49,732 bases of DNA, taken from contig CANHOA010000025.1 in NCBI GenBank assembly GCA_947462255.1, positions 1-49,732 of the forward strand, in the 5' to 3' direction. The DNA comes from Flavobacteriales bacterium (GTDB taxonomy: Bacteria > Bacteroidota > Bacteroidia > Flavobacteriales_D > Crocinitomicaceae). Each line of letters starts with the position of its first letter. Within the stretch, counting starts at the first letter, position 1. The position numbers and the translations under genes are program-made. Below the pieces are notes generated by a model, which did no database searches, was not told the DNA's origin, and saw only the letters and a program-made list of their open reading frames with translations. Below, one piece after another: positions 1 to 8,482 of this stretch.

Positions 1-2
1 AC

Positions 3-3000
3 CGCAAGGGCAACAAACTGACATTACCGGATAAGACCGATAGCTACCGCTATTGGATGGAGCGCAGCAAGGAATATGCGCAGGGTCATTTATTGGAGCG
101 CCAGCGTCAGTATTGGGCACAACAGCAAATAGCTAAGACGGACAGGATACCTGTACAAGACCCTAATGGCTCAAACACCTTTGAGGTAAGTAGGCGCGTA
201 GGTTTTGTGTTGAGTAAGGAAGAGACAGCCTTTGTTCAACAAGGGATGAATGCAAGGAACAAGGTAGAGACGAATGCGATACTGTTGGCGTCTTTATCAA
301 GAGCGCTGAAAAGCACCTTTGGTGTAGAACAGATACGGGTCTTGTTAGAAGGTCACGGACGAGAAGAGTATTTAGAGAAGACGGATATCAGCCGCACGGT
401 AGGTTGGTTTACGAGTATGTACCCATTTGTTCTCAGTGGCAAACAAGAGAGTGTAGAGTCGGTATTGCTGTTACAAGATGGCTTAAGCCAAGTGCCTGAT
501 AAGGGAGTGGGTTATGGGCTACTCAGATACCTGAGCAATGAACCGCTATCAGCAATGGAGGATGCGCAAGTGACGTTCAATTACCTGGGTGATTTTACGC
601 GAGAAGAAAAAGAGCACAATGACTCAACATCTAAACAAGACAGCACTAATAACACCAACAGCACGACTAACAGTACGTTTAGTTATTCGGAGTATGGTCA
701 TGGTCAGGATATAGACTCGAACTTAAGCAGAGAGAGCGAACTGGAGGTAAGTGGACAGAGTGAGGATGGGTGTTTACAGATGAGCATACAGTACAGTTCA
801 GCACGTATGGATGCAGATCAAATGCAGTATCTAGCAGAGCAATATAAAGTAGAATTACTGCAACTGAGTGAGGAACTAATTCAATACAATAAAACGATAC
901 AGCTTCCCGGAAGTTTTACATACAAGGGACTTAGTCTCGATCAGATCGATTCATTAACAAATGAATATGGAACGATAGAGGATGTTTACCGTTTGAGTCC
1001 GATGCAACAGGGCTTGTATTACCATGCGATGTCAGAGCCTAAAAGCCATGCTTATTTTGAGCAGTTTGGCTATGGGTTAAAGGGAGACTTAGATGTAACT
1101 AAGTTGGAGCAGGCGTATCGTACACTCATAGCACGTCATGGCGTATTGCGCACAGTATTTAGAAATGATTTAGCAGAAGAACCTTTACAAGTAGTATTGA
1201 AGGAAGGGATTGTTGATTTTAGGTATGAGGATATAAGAGACCAAGACGAAAATGAACAGCAGGGATATATCAAAGCATTACGAGAAGCGGATAAAGACGA
1301 AGGCTTTGATTTAAGTGCAGGTCCATTAGTTCGTTTGATTATTATTCAACGCTCCCAAAACAGTTTTTACCAGATATGGAGTAACCACCATTTGAACTTA
1401 GATGGTTGGAGTACCAATGCGGTATTGTACGAATTTGATGTACTTTACAAGTCATTCATAGCAGACAAGAAAGCAGACTTACAAACATTAGAACCTTATA
1501 GCCAATACATTGCTTGGCTAGATGGAATAGATCATAAAAAGAGCAGATCTTATTGGAATCAATACCTAAATGATTATGATAGTAAAGCGACACTTCCTTT
1601 TGATAGAGAAGATGTAACACGCAGTGCAAAATACACACCAAAGGATTATGAGTTTTGGTTGAGCGAGGACTTAAGCAATAACCTCAATGCAATAGCCCAG
1701 AAAGAAAAGACAACCTTAAACACCATCATCCAGAGTGCTTGGGGAATCCTGCTCAGTAGATACAATAATACGCAAGATGTAGTGTTTGGATCGGTGGTGT
1801 CAGGAAGACCATCAGCGCTTAAGGGGATTCAAGAGATGATAGGTATCTTCATCAACACGATGCCTCAAAGAATAAAATATACGGAGCAAACTACCTTTAA
1901 AGAGTTGTTGGAAAGTACGCAGCAATCGTTTATATCAGGAGAACCACACCATCATTTGAATTTAGCAGAGATACAGCATGAAAGTGAGCTAGGGGCGAAC
2001 CTGATAGACCATTTGGTGGTATTTGAGAACTATCCAATATCGGGGCAATCAGAGGACACTAATACAGCCACTCAAGTTCAAGCACAAAAAGGAGAGATAG
2101 AAATTGAAGGAGATACAGTAGAAGTTTTTGAGCAGATGAATTATGACTTCACGCTGATGGCAGCACCTGAAGACAAGCTGTTTTTTAGGATGAAGTACAA
2201 TGGAGCAAAGTACAGCGAAGGTTTTATTAAGAGACTAGAAGGACAATGGAATCAGTTACTGGGTGAGATTGCAAAGAGCACTGAGACTTCTATTGTTGAA
2301 TACGAAATTTTAACGAAGGAAGAAAAGACCTATTTACTAGAGACTTTAAACGACAATCAGGTTGACTATCCCACGGATAAGACGATTGTTGACTTGTTTG
2401 AGGAACAGGTTGCGAAGACCCCGAATGCAGTAGCCATTAAGTTCAAGGATACTGAACTAACCTATAGGGAGCTCAATGAAAAATCGAATCAATTAGCACA
2501 TTACCTGATATCCAACTACAACATCCAAGCAGATGATTTGGTTGGTATAGAGTTAGAGCGTAGTGAGTGGATGGTGATCGGAATACTAGCAATCATTAAA
2601 TCTGGAGGCGCTTATATTCCAATAGACCCGGAGTATCCGGAGCAGAGAAAGGATTACTTGATAGAAAATAGTGGGTGTAATTTCGTAATAAATGATGGTG
2701 TTATCAACGCTTTTAAAAATGCATCAAACCATAATGTAGCTGAGGTTAATATCAAGAATAAGGGCTTGTTGTGTTGTATCTACACTTCCGGTTCTACAGG
2801 CTTGCCAAAAGGCGTCATGATTAGCCATCAGAATTTGATGAACCGAATACATTGGATGTGGACGAAGTACCCATTTCAGGCAGATGAAGTTACGGCAATA
2901 AAAACTACAATTGGTTTTGTAGATCATTTATGGGAGCTGTTTGGTTCGCTATTAGGAGGCGTAAAAAGTGTCATTATTTCTCAGGATAATGTCAAAGATA

Positions 3001-6000
3001 TAGAACGATTTGCCGGTATAATAGCTTCTGAAAAAATTACCAGATTGGTTTTAGTACCTTCTCTATTAAAGTTCATATTAACCCAACAGGAGATTAGAAA
3101 CCAATTTTCATCTGTTAAACTTTGGACAGCAAGTGGAGAGGTATTGCCGGTTGATTTGGTGGCCTTGTTTTATAAATCGTTTGGAACGGCAAGATTGCTC
3201 AATATCTACGGATCCACCGAAGTAACGGCAGATGTTACTTGTTTTGATACGAGTACCATGATTTTGGAAGATGAAAATGCCACCCTTGAATTGTTTAAAG
3301 GAGTCAATGAAGAAGATAAGTATGCCCAAGATTTAATGGAGGACATCATGTCAAATCCGGTTCATAATGGAAACTTTGATGCTTCAGCGATTTATAAGGA
3401 TGATGATAGCGACAATGAGTTTTTAAGTCAATATCTCGATGAAATAGACAATGTGGTCAAAAAGAATATCATCAATGTAAACTCGAGGTATTTTATTGGC
3501 CATATGACAGGCCCCATTCCTCCATTCTTATACCACGTTCATCAGAAAATGGTTCAGATGAACCAAAATCAGGTGAAATTGGAAACCAGTGGAATAGGTA
3601 CTTCATTGGAACAAAAGGTGGTGGGCTTCTTTCATAAAGAAGTCTTTGAAGAGACTAAGGAATTCTACCTGGAATATGAAACAAACAAGGAAACATCTCT
3701 TGGTCTCATTACAAGTGGGGGAACTTTGTGCAACATCACAGCGCTTCAATTAGCATTGTCAAAAGCCTTGAATAAATTATTGCTCTCTGAGGGTAAAACA
3801 TTACAGGAAATAGGATTGCTTGAGGCTTTAAAAATAGCAGATTTTGAAGGTGCTGTAATTTTAGCATCATCCTTACACCATTACAGTATAGAGAAAGCGG
3901 CAAAATTGATGGGATTAGGAACGAATGCAGTGATTCCGTTTTCATCTTCTAATATAGGTAATCTCAAAAACTTAATTTCAGATTTAAAACAGAATAAGAA
4001 ATTAATTATTGCCCTAGTTGGTATAGCCGGAACAACAGAGTCGGGTGAGGTAGATCATTTGGAAGCATTAAGTAATTTATGTAAACAGTATGCCATCCAT
4101 TATCACGTAGATGCAGCTTTTGGCGGGGCATTTGTTTTGTCGAGTCATCGCGATAAATTAAAAGGGATAAGGGAAGCAGATAGTGTCACGATTTGTGGAC
4201 ATAAACAGCTTTATACTCCAGTAGGTTGCAGTTTGGTGTTGTTTAAATCACCGGATTTGGTAAGGTTTTCTGAACACAATGCACGCTATCAGGCAAGAAA
4301 AGGAAGTTCTGATTTAGGTAAATTCACGAATGAAGGCACCCGTCCGTTTACGGCTCTAACCTTGGATGCAGTCAGAAAGCTCCATCTAAAGGGAGCCTAC
4401 AAGGAAGTGCTAGACAACCTGCTGGATAAAGCCAATTGGATGTATCGTTTTTTACGACAATTTGATTTCATTGAGGTGTATGCACTACCAACGATGAATA
4501 TTTTATTGTATCGTTTTATTCCTGAAGTATATAGTTCAAAATGTAAATATAATACCTTGTCGGAGGAGGATCAGGCAGTAATTAATGAAGTCAACAATCA
4601 ACTCCAACGGGAGCAATTCAAGGAAGGAAAATTCTTTGTGTCTCAAACAAGATTAAAACTGAATGGAGAGCCCGAAAAGGTTTGGCTAAGAGTAGTACTT
4701 ATGAATCCGTTTACCTCCAAAAAAGATATTCAACAAGTGGTATTTGATCAAATTCAAAAGCTTAATTTCACCCAAAATCCGGAATATTCCATCTATAGTG
4801 TATCTGTACCCATTGGAAAAGCAATTGCGAATACTAAGGTTTTAATCATAGATGGCCGCAGAAAATTACAGACCTTAGGAGCTGTTGGCGAAATTTGCAT
4901 TGTTGGTGATGCGGTTGGGATGGGATATTTACATGGACAATCTGGGGATAAGGGATACATCAAAAATCCTTTTGACGAATCTCAACAAATGTTTTGTACA
5001 GGTGATATGGGGCGTTTTATTGGAGATGGAAACATAGTTTATGAAGGCCGCCGAGATCAGCAAATTAAAATTTTGGGTAATAGGGTTAATACTTCCGAGT
5101 TGCGAAAAGTTGCATTGGAGGTAAAAGGTGTCCGTGATGTTTTTGTACTGAATCACAAGGAACAGCTAATCCTATTTATAGAAGGTAATGAGGAAGCTAA
5201 AGACACAATCCAGAAAAAAATAAAAACAACTTTGCCTCAATTTATGCAGCCTGCGAAAGTGTTGTTTTTAGATCACTTCATTTTGAATGCCAATGGTAAA
5301 TTGGATAAGCGCGAAATGATGGAATGGATGGATCAGCATCAAACAACGGATAATAATGTTTTTGAAGGAACTTGGTTAGACGGACAACTTCAGAAGATAT
5401 GGTCTAAAGTATTGAAAAAAGACGAAAAAGAAATTCCATTCAATAAAGACTTCTTTGAGTTGGGTGGTGATAGTTTAAAGCTGATGTCGTTAACAGCGCA
5501 GATAAACAAAACATTTGATAGGCAATTCCGATTCCGTGATTTATTGAGTGCCTCCTCCATTCAGCAAATGAGGGAACTAATGAATATAGGTAATTCATCG
5601 GATGAAGCGGTCTTTTACCGGCTGAATGCCTATGTACCTAACAAGCCGCAATTATTGCTGTTGCCTCCCTCCAACGGAGAAGGTTTGGTGTATAAAAAGT
5701 TGGCAAAATTACTAGATCAGCAGGTGGAAATATGGACAGTTGATTATCGAAAAGGGGATGGAACTAATAAGGTAGATATTCAAAGTTATGCGAAAGAGTT
5801 AGTTATGATTTGGAAACAAGAACAGGGGAATCGGAAATTGATAATTGGTGGATATTCACTTGGGTTCAGAGTAGCTTATCACATGACGTTGAAAATGGAA
5901 CACCAAATAGATAGGGTGATAAATATCGATGGAATGTTGTATAAAAACGCAGCGGAAGAGGAACAAATCAATCAAACCATTATAGCTACTGAACAATCAC

Positions 6001-6269
6001 AAGCTGTAAGTGAAACATTACAGGTGCAAGAAAGTAAAAAGCATAAAGATTTACAGCTCGAAAAATGGTTTGTCAATGATTATTTTGTCAACCCATTAAA
6101 AGTTGAAGCTCAGCATTTTATTGGTAAAGAAAGTCCAGTGTTGAATTTTATACCTGAATTTGTATCTTGCAAGAACAACGTGATTCATATCCAAGGAAAC
6201 CACGAAAATATTTTGGAAATAGAAGAGAATTTGTTAGTAATTATAAACATGTCGTTAAACTTTAAATAG
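3..6269 (+). CDS. NRPS, C-terminal part: (E)-C-A[PLP decarboxylase]-PCP-TE
   Basis: This is the 3' part of a nonribosomal peptide synthetase; the frame is open from the first bases, so the gene begins upstream (the Met at 57 is internal). Residues are counted from that Met. The end of an epimerization domain comes first (SYRYW, LLEGHGREE, SRTVGWFTSMYP, NYLGDF). A condensation domain follows at about 310-760, with HHLNLDG at 444-450. The adenylation domain starts near 770, with A3 TSGSTGLPKG at 910 and A5 NIYGSTE at 1049. It is interrupted from about 1065 to 1581 by a PLP-dependent decarboxylase domain, then resumes at A6 (VPIGKAIANTK) and runs to NGKLDK (Lys1748). A carrier domain (GGDS, Ser1806) and a thioesterase (GYSLG, Ser1934) end the protein. 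The mapped specificity code V-D-W-V-T-S-I-A-D-K points to beta-alanine. The E domain before the C domain implies a D-configured donor. The TE makes this the last module. Confidence is very high for the domains and moderate for the substrate. Confidence 0.96.
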   Translation, partial: RKGNKLTLPDKTDSYRYWMERSKEYAQGHLLERQRQYWAQQQIAKTDRIPVQDPNGSNTFEVSRRVGFVLSKEETAFVQQGMNARNKVETNAILLASLSRALKSTFGVEQIRVLLEGHGREEYLEKTDISRTVGWFTSMYPFVLSGKQESVESVLLLQDGLSQVPDKGVGYGLLRYLSNEPLSAMEDAQVTFNYLGDFTREEKEHNDSTSKQDSTNNTNSTTNSTFSYSEYGHGQDIDSNLSRESELEVSGQSEDGCLQMSIQYSSARMDADQMQYLAEQYKVELLQLSEELIQYNKTIQLPGSFTYKGLSLDQIDSLTNEYGTIEDVYRLSPMQQGLYYHAMSEPKSHAYFEQFGYGLKGDLDVTKLEQAYRTLIARHGVLRTVFRNDLAEEPLQVVLKEGIVDFRYEDIRDQDENEQQGYIKALREADKDEGFDLSAGPLVRLIIIQRSQNSFYQIWSNHHLNLDGWSTNAVLYEFDVLYKSFIADKKADLQTLEPYSQYIAWLDGIDHKKSRSYWNQYLNDYDSKATLPFDREDVTRSAKYTPKDYEFWLSEDLSNNLNAIAQKEKTTLNTIIQSAWGILLSRYNNTQDVVFGSVVSGRPSALKGIQEMIGIFINTMPQRIKYTEQTTFKELLESTQQSFISGEPHHHLNLAEIQHESELGANLIDHLVVFENYPISGQSEDTNTATQVQAQKGEIEIEGDTVEVFEQMNYDFTLMAAPEDKLFFRMKYNGAKYSEGFIKRLEGQWNQLLGEIAKSTETSIVEYEILTKEEKTYLLETLNDNQVDYPTDKTIVDLFEEQVAKTPNAVAIKFKDTELTYRELNEKSNQLAHYLISNYNIQADDLVGIELERSEWMVIGILAIIKSGGAYIPIDPEYPEQRKDYLIENSGCNFVINDGVINAFKNASNHNVAEVNIKNKGLLCCIYTSGSTGLPKGVMISHQNLMNRIHWMWTKYPFQADEVTAIKTTIGFVDHLWELFGSLLGGVKSVIISQDNVKDIERFAGIIASEKITRLVLVPSLLKFILTQQEIRNQFSSVKLWTASGEVLPVDLVALFYKSFGTARLLNIYGSTEVTADVTCFDTSTMILEDENATLELFKGVNEEDKYAQDLMEDIMSNPVHNGNFDASAIYKDDDSDNEFLSQYLDEIDNVVKKNIINVNSRYFIGHMTGPIPPFLYHVHQKMVQMNQNQVKLETSGIGTSLEQKVVGFFHKEVFEETKEFYLEYETNKETSLGLITSGGTLCNITALQLALSKALNKLLLSEGKTLQEIGLLEALKIADFEGAVILASSLHHYSIEKAAKLMGLGTNAVIPFSSSNIGNLKNLISDLKQNKKLIIALVGIAGTTESGEVDHLEALSNLCKQYAIHYHVDAAFGGAFVLSSHRDKLKGIREADSVTICGHKQLYTPVGCSLVLFKSPDLVRFSEHNARYQARKGSSDLGKFTNEGTRPFTALTLDAVRKLHLKGAYKEVLDNLLDKANWMYRFLRQFDFIEVYALPTMNILLYRFIPEVYSSKCKYNTLSEEDQAVINEVNNQLQREQFKEGKFFVSQTRLKLNGEPEKVWLRVVLMNPFTSKKDIQQVVFDQIQKLNFTQNPEYSIYSVSVPIGKAIANTKVLIIDGRRKLQTLGAVGEICIVGDAVGMGYLHGQSGDKGYIKNPFDESQQMFCTGDMGRFIGDGNIVYEGRRDQQIKILGNRVNTSELRKVALEVKGVRDVFVLNHKEQLILFIEGNEEAKDTIQKKIKTTLPQFMQPAKVLFLDHFILNANGKLDKREMMEWMDQHQTTDNNVFEGTWLDGQLQKIWSKVLKKDEKEIPFNKDFFELGGDSLKLMSLTAQINKTFDRQFRFRDLLSASSIQQMRELMNIGNSSDEAVFYRLNAYVPNKPQLLLLPPSNGEGLVYKKLAKLLDQQVEIWTVDYRKGDGTNKVDIQSYAKELVMIWKQEQGNRKLIIGGYSLGFRVAYHMTLKMEHQIDRVINIDGMLYKNAAEEEQINQTIIATEQSQAVSETLQVQESKKHKDLQLEKWFVNDYFVNPLKVEAQHFIGKESPVLNFIPEFVSCKNNVIHIQGNHENILEIEENLLVIINMSLNFK
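3249..4799 (+). other. PanP-like aspartate decarboxylase domain embedded in the NRPS A domain
   Basis: About 517 in-frame residues interrupt the adenylation domain between A5 and A6. They match the group II PLP decarboxylase fold over its full length: the entry motif FIGHMTGPIP, the SGGTLCNITAL cofactor-phosphate loop near 3714, IALVGIAGTTESG, HVDAAFGG with the PLP-nitrogen Asp at 4110-4112, and SVTICGHKQLYTP with the Schiff-base Lys at 4203-4205. The last motif and the overall order resemble PanP, the PLP-dependent aspartate 1-decarboxylase that replaces PanD in Vibrio, more than generic glutamate decarboxylases (known family, recalled from memory). All catalytic residues are present, so the domain is probably active. 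The likely reaction is L-aspartate to beta-alanine plus CO2. Glutamate or 2,4-diaminobutyrate decarboxylation cannot be excluded by eye. Confidence 0.88.
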
Positions 6270-6277
6270 TGATAAAA

Positions 6278-6369
6278 ATGAACGGACTTAAAATAGGAAA
6301 TCAAATTTGGTCGGCAAAAAATCGAATGCGGATTTTTTTAGCAATGGACATTTAATACCTGCTATATAA
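6278..6369 (+). pseudogene. Frameshifted FISUMP-like gene fragment
   Basis: A 25-codon frame opens at ATG 6278 and reads LKIGNQIWSAKN, which resembles the start of the FISUMP (Fibrobacter succinogenes major paralogous) domain (KIGNQ.W.A.N). The frame then loses the match. The next frame, from 6322, continues NADFFSNGHLIPAI to a stop at 6367-6369, which is the expected continuation of that domain (N.D.F.NG..IP). Restoring one base at about 6323 joins the two pieces. Only about 30 residues remain of a domain normally well over 100, so this is best read as a decayed, truncated remnant, not a working small gene. The domain assignment is from memory of the motif. Confidence 0.5.
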
Positions 6370-6411
6370 AATATCTTAAAGTGAAAATATAAGTAAATGA
6401 TTTAAAAACTG

Positions 6412-7062
6412 ATGAAAAATAAAATAAATGATTTTGAATTCAATAACACCGATATTTTCTTCACTACCGATAAACACATCTTCCCAATTTCTCAATTAGC
6501 TCTACCCCCCAATCACCAATTCTCCCCAAAGCGTCTGGCCGATTTCTCCACAGGGCGTTATTGCGCAATAAAAGCATTGGAGCAATTAGGAATACAAGAT
6601 GTTATAATCCCTATGGGTGAGGACAGGGCTCCCATTTGGCCAGAAGGAATTGTAGGCTCTATAAGTCATTGCGATAGTTTAACAGGTGCCATTGTTGCCA
6701 AAAGCGCAGACCATGTTTCGCTGGGCTTGGATGTTGAGGAAATTGGTAGGGTAACCCCTGATTTGTGGGATTTGGTGTTTACTGTAAACGAAAAGAACTA
6801 TTTATCCAGGTTTTCGGATGAAGATAAACTCGTTCAAAGCACGGCCATTTTTTCTATTAAAGAAGCTTTTTACAAGTTTCAACATCCAATAACGAAAACA
6901 TTTCTCGACTTTTTGGATGTTGAAGTATCCTTGCCCTCCATGGATAAAGTGGTTGTTATCTCTGATGAGATTTCATTAGATTCAATGATTAGAAAAAATA
7001 AAATAAAATATTTTTTTGATAATGATTGTGTGATATCAATCATAATACAAGCTGAAGTATAA
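6412..7062 (+). CDS. 4'-phosphopantetheinyl transferase (Sfp/EntD type)
   Basis: This enzyme transfers the phosphopantetheine arm of coenzyme A to the serine of carrier proteins, turning apo-NRPS into the active holo form. At 216 residues it has the usual length. Visible motifs are SISHCDSLTGA (residues about 82-92), the magnesium-binding GLDVEEIGR near 103-111, and FSIKEAFYK near 155-163, in which the Lys and Glu are catalytic. The spacing and the ISHC form look more like the EntD branch than Sfp. It lies 142 nt downstream of the NRPS on the same strand, with only the gene remnant between, so its natural target is probably the carrier domain (Ser codon at 5472) and those upstream. The next gene is convergent, so this gene ends the cluster on this side. 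Confidence 0.93.
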   Translation: MKNKINDFEFNNTDIFFTTDKHIFPISQLALPPNHQFSPKRLADFSTGRYCAIKALEQLGIQDVIIPMGEDRAPIWPEGIVGSISHCDSLTGAIVAKSADHVSLGLDVEEIGRVTPDLWDLVFTVNEKNYLSRFSDEDKLVQSTAIFSIKEAFYKFQHPITKTFLDFLDVEVSLPSMDKVVVISDEISLDSMIRKNKIKYFFDNDCVISIIIQAEV

Positions 7063-7105
7063 ATCCCTCCCCTCTCATTTTTAAGACAGCTAGTTAAAGT
7101 GTAAT

Positions 7106-8476
7106 TTACTTAATAATCATCACATCCACTCGGCGATTGTCTTGACGTCCTAATGGTGTGTCGTTGGACGTTTTTGGTTGTGTTTCACCAAAATGCTTTA
7201 TGATGATTCGGTCAGTATTTATGCCGTTCATTATCAGGAAGTCTTTAACGGCATTTACCCTGTTTTTTGACAAATCAACATTATATACCTCTGAACCTAG
7301 TGCATCGGTATGTCCTTCTAAGGAAAGTTTGAATGTTGGGTTGGCTTGGAGTAAATTTACCATGCTTTCTAATTCACCAAAACTTTCTTTTTTCACTAAT
7401 GATTTATCAAATTCAAATAAAATGGTCTTCGATAAGGAACCTGAAAAAACTTCTTTTTCAGGAACGTTTTTCGTTATGGAATTATCAATGATAATGGTAT
7501 CTGTTTTTGTGATAAATACAGTATCGATTTTCAATAAGTCTTTGTATATAATTCGTTCAACGGTATCTATTTTTGTTTTTACGATGTTTATTTTTTCTTT
7601 TTTCTGTTTGCAAAATTGCATGGTCATAATTAATTCATGAGAACCACTGCTGTAGGATGCCATATTTGCCATGGGCGCTTCATAGGCATAACCAAACATA
7701 AATTTATCTTTTACAGTAATGCCAATTCGTCCAATTAATCCCACTTGTGTGCGTAATCCGATGCCAACATTAAGGAAATTTTTGTAAGTCGCACTGGTGT
7801 TAATATCAGCTTGAAGTACGTGGTTTATTCCTTTTAAAAATACGGACGGTTTAAGTGACCAATTCGAAGCTATGTTAATGTTGTAAGCGGCATATCCTGT
7901 GAAGTGTCTTCTTAATCCATACCCTTGAGAATTCGTAAACCCAAAATTAGAATAGGAATGAATAAGTTGTTTCGTTGCTGCTGCCAGTTCTAAATTTTGA
8001 AATTGATAAACTAATCCTAGATCTGTATTTAATGCTCCTGCTGCTTGATTACCACCAATTACAATGGGGTCAATCGGATCAAAAACAATTGCTGAGGATG
8101 GATTTAATCGATATTGATTATACCCTATAGATAATCCAGCTCGTAATCGATGTTCTCCAAACTTCATTCCGTATGAAAGGGTTCCCATGCCAGAAAATTG
8201 TTGTAGCATTCCAATTTTATCAATTAACAATTGACCTCCTAAACCAAAACGATTTCCCAAGGACGTATTAACGGTAATCATACTAGTTGCAGGTGCTCCA
8301 TCTACTTTTACCCATTGATTTAAATGAGATATAGCTAAATGTGTACAGCTATTTATACCAGCATAGGCAGGATTTACAGCGTACATATTATACCCATAAA
8401 CCGTAGTTTGTGGCATTTGTTGTGCGTAAGAAATCATTGAAATACTTACCCAGAAAATGAGGATGAATTTTTTCAT
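7106..8476 (-). CDS. PorP/SprF-family outer-membrane protein with C-terminal OmpA domain
   Basis: The protein has 456 residues and a signal peptide (ending near SYAQ). Residues about 20-290 are a PorP/SprF-type beta-barrel, recognised by the early YNMYAVNPAYAG motif, alternating strands and GLGGQLLIDKIG. A Lys/Thr/Ile-rich linker follows, then an OmpA/MotB peptidoglycan-binding domain at about 345-456 (FEFDKSLVKKES, LEGHTDALGS, NVDLSKNRVNAV, RRVDVMI). PorP/SprF proteins pair with particular T9SS type B cargo and help to secrete them or hold them at the surface (known from Flavobacterium SprF/SprB). The gene starts 6 nt after the stop of the giant type B protein upstream, so they are almost certainly co-transcribed partners. 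The OmpA domain would tie the complex to the cell wall. Confidence 0.9.
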   Translation of the reverse strand: MKKFILIFWVSISMISYAQQMPQTTVYGYNMYAVNPAYAGINSCTHLAISHLNQWVKVDGAPATSMITVNTSLGNRFGLGGQLLIDKIGMLQQFSGMGTLSYGMKFGEHRLRAGLSIGYNQYRLNPSSAIVFDPIDPIVIGGNQAAGALNTDLGLVYQFQNLELAAATKQLIHSYSNFGFTNSQGYGLRRHFTGYAAYNINIASNWSLKPSVFLKGINHVLQADINTSATYKNFLNVGIGLRTQVGLIGRIGITVKDKFMFGYAYEAPMANMASYSSGSHELIMTMQFCKQKKEKINIVKTKIDTVERIIYKDLLKIDTVFITKTDTIIIDNSITKNVPEKEVFSGSLSKTILFEFDKSLVKKESFGELESMVNLLQANPTFKLSLEGHTDALGSEVYNVDLSKNRVNAVKDFLIMNGINTDRIIIKHFGETQPKTSNDTPLGRQDNRRVDVMIIK

Positions 8477-8482
8477 GATTGC

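Noticed and set aside
57..59. ATG 57 as the true NRPS start
   Set aside because: The frame is open upstream to the window edge and encodes conserved epimerization-domain residues (LPDKTDSYRYW), so the Met is internal.
3249..4799. The decarboxylase insert as an assembly chimera or a separate gene
   Set aside because: The frame is open across both junctions, no stop or start region is present, and the adenylation domain resumes exactly at A6 with all later motifs and the carrier domain intact.
7158..7640. A 160-residue plus-strand frame opposite the PorP/SprF-OmpA gene
   Set aside because: It is a shadow of the OmpA-domain coding sequence, with no start signal or recognisable motif.
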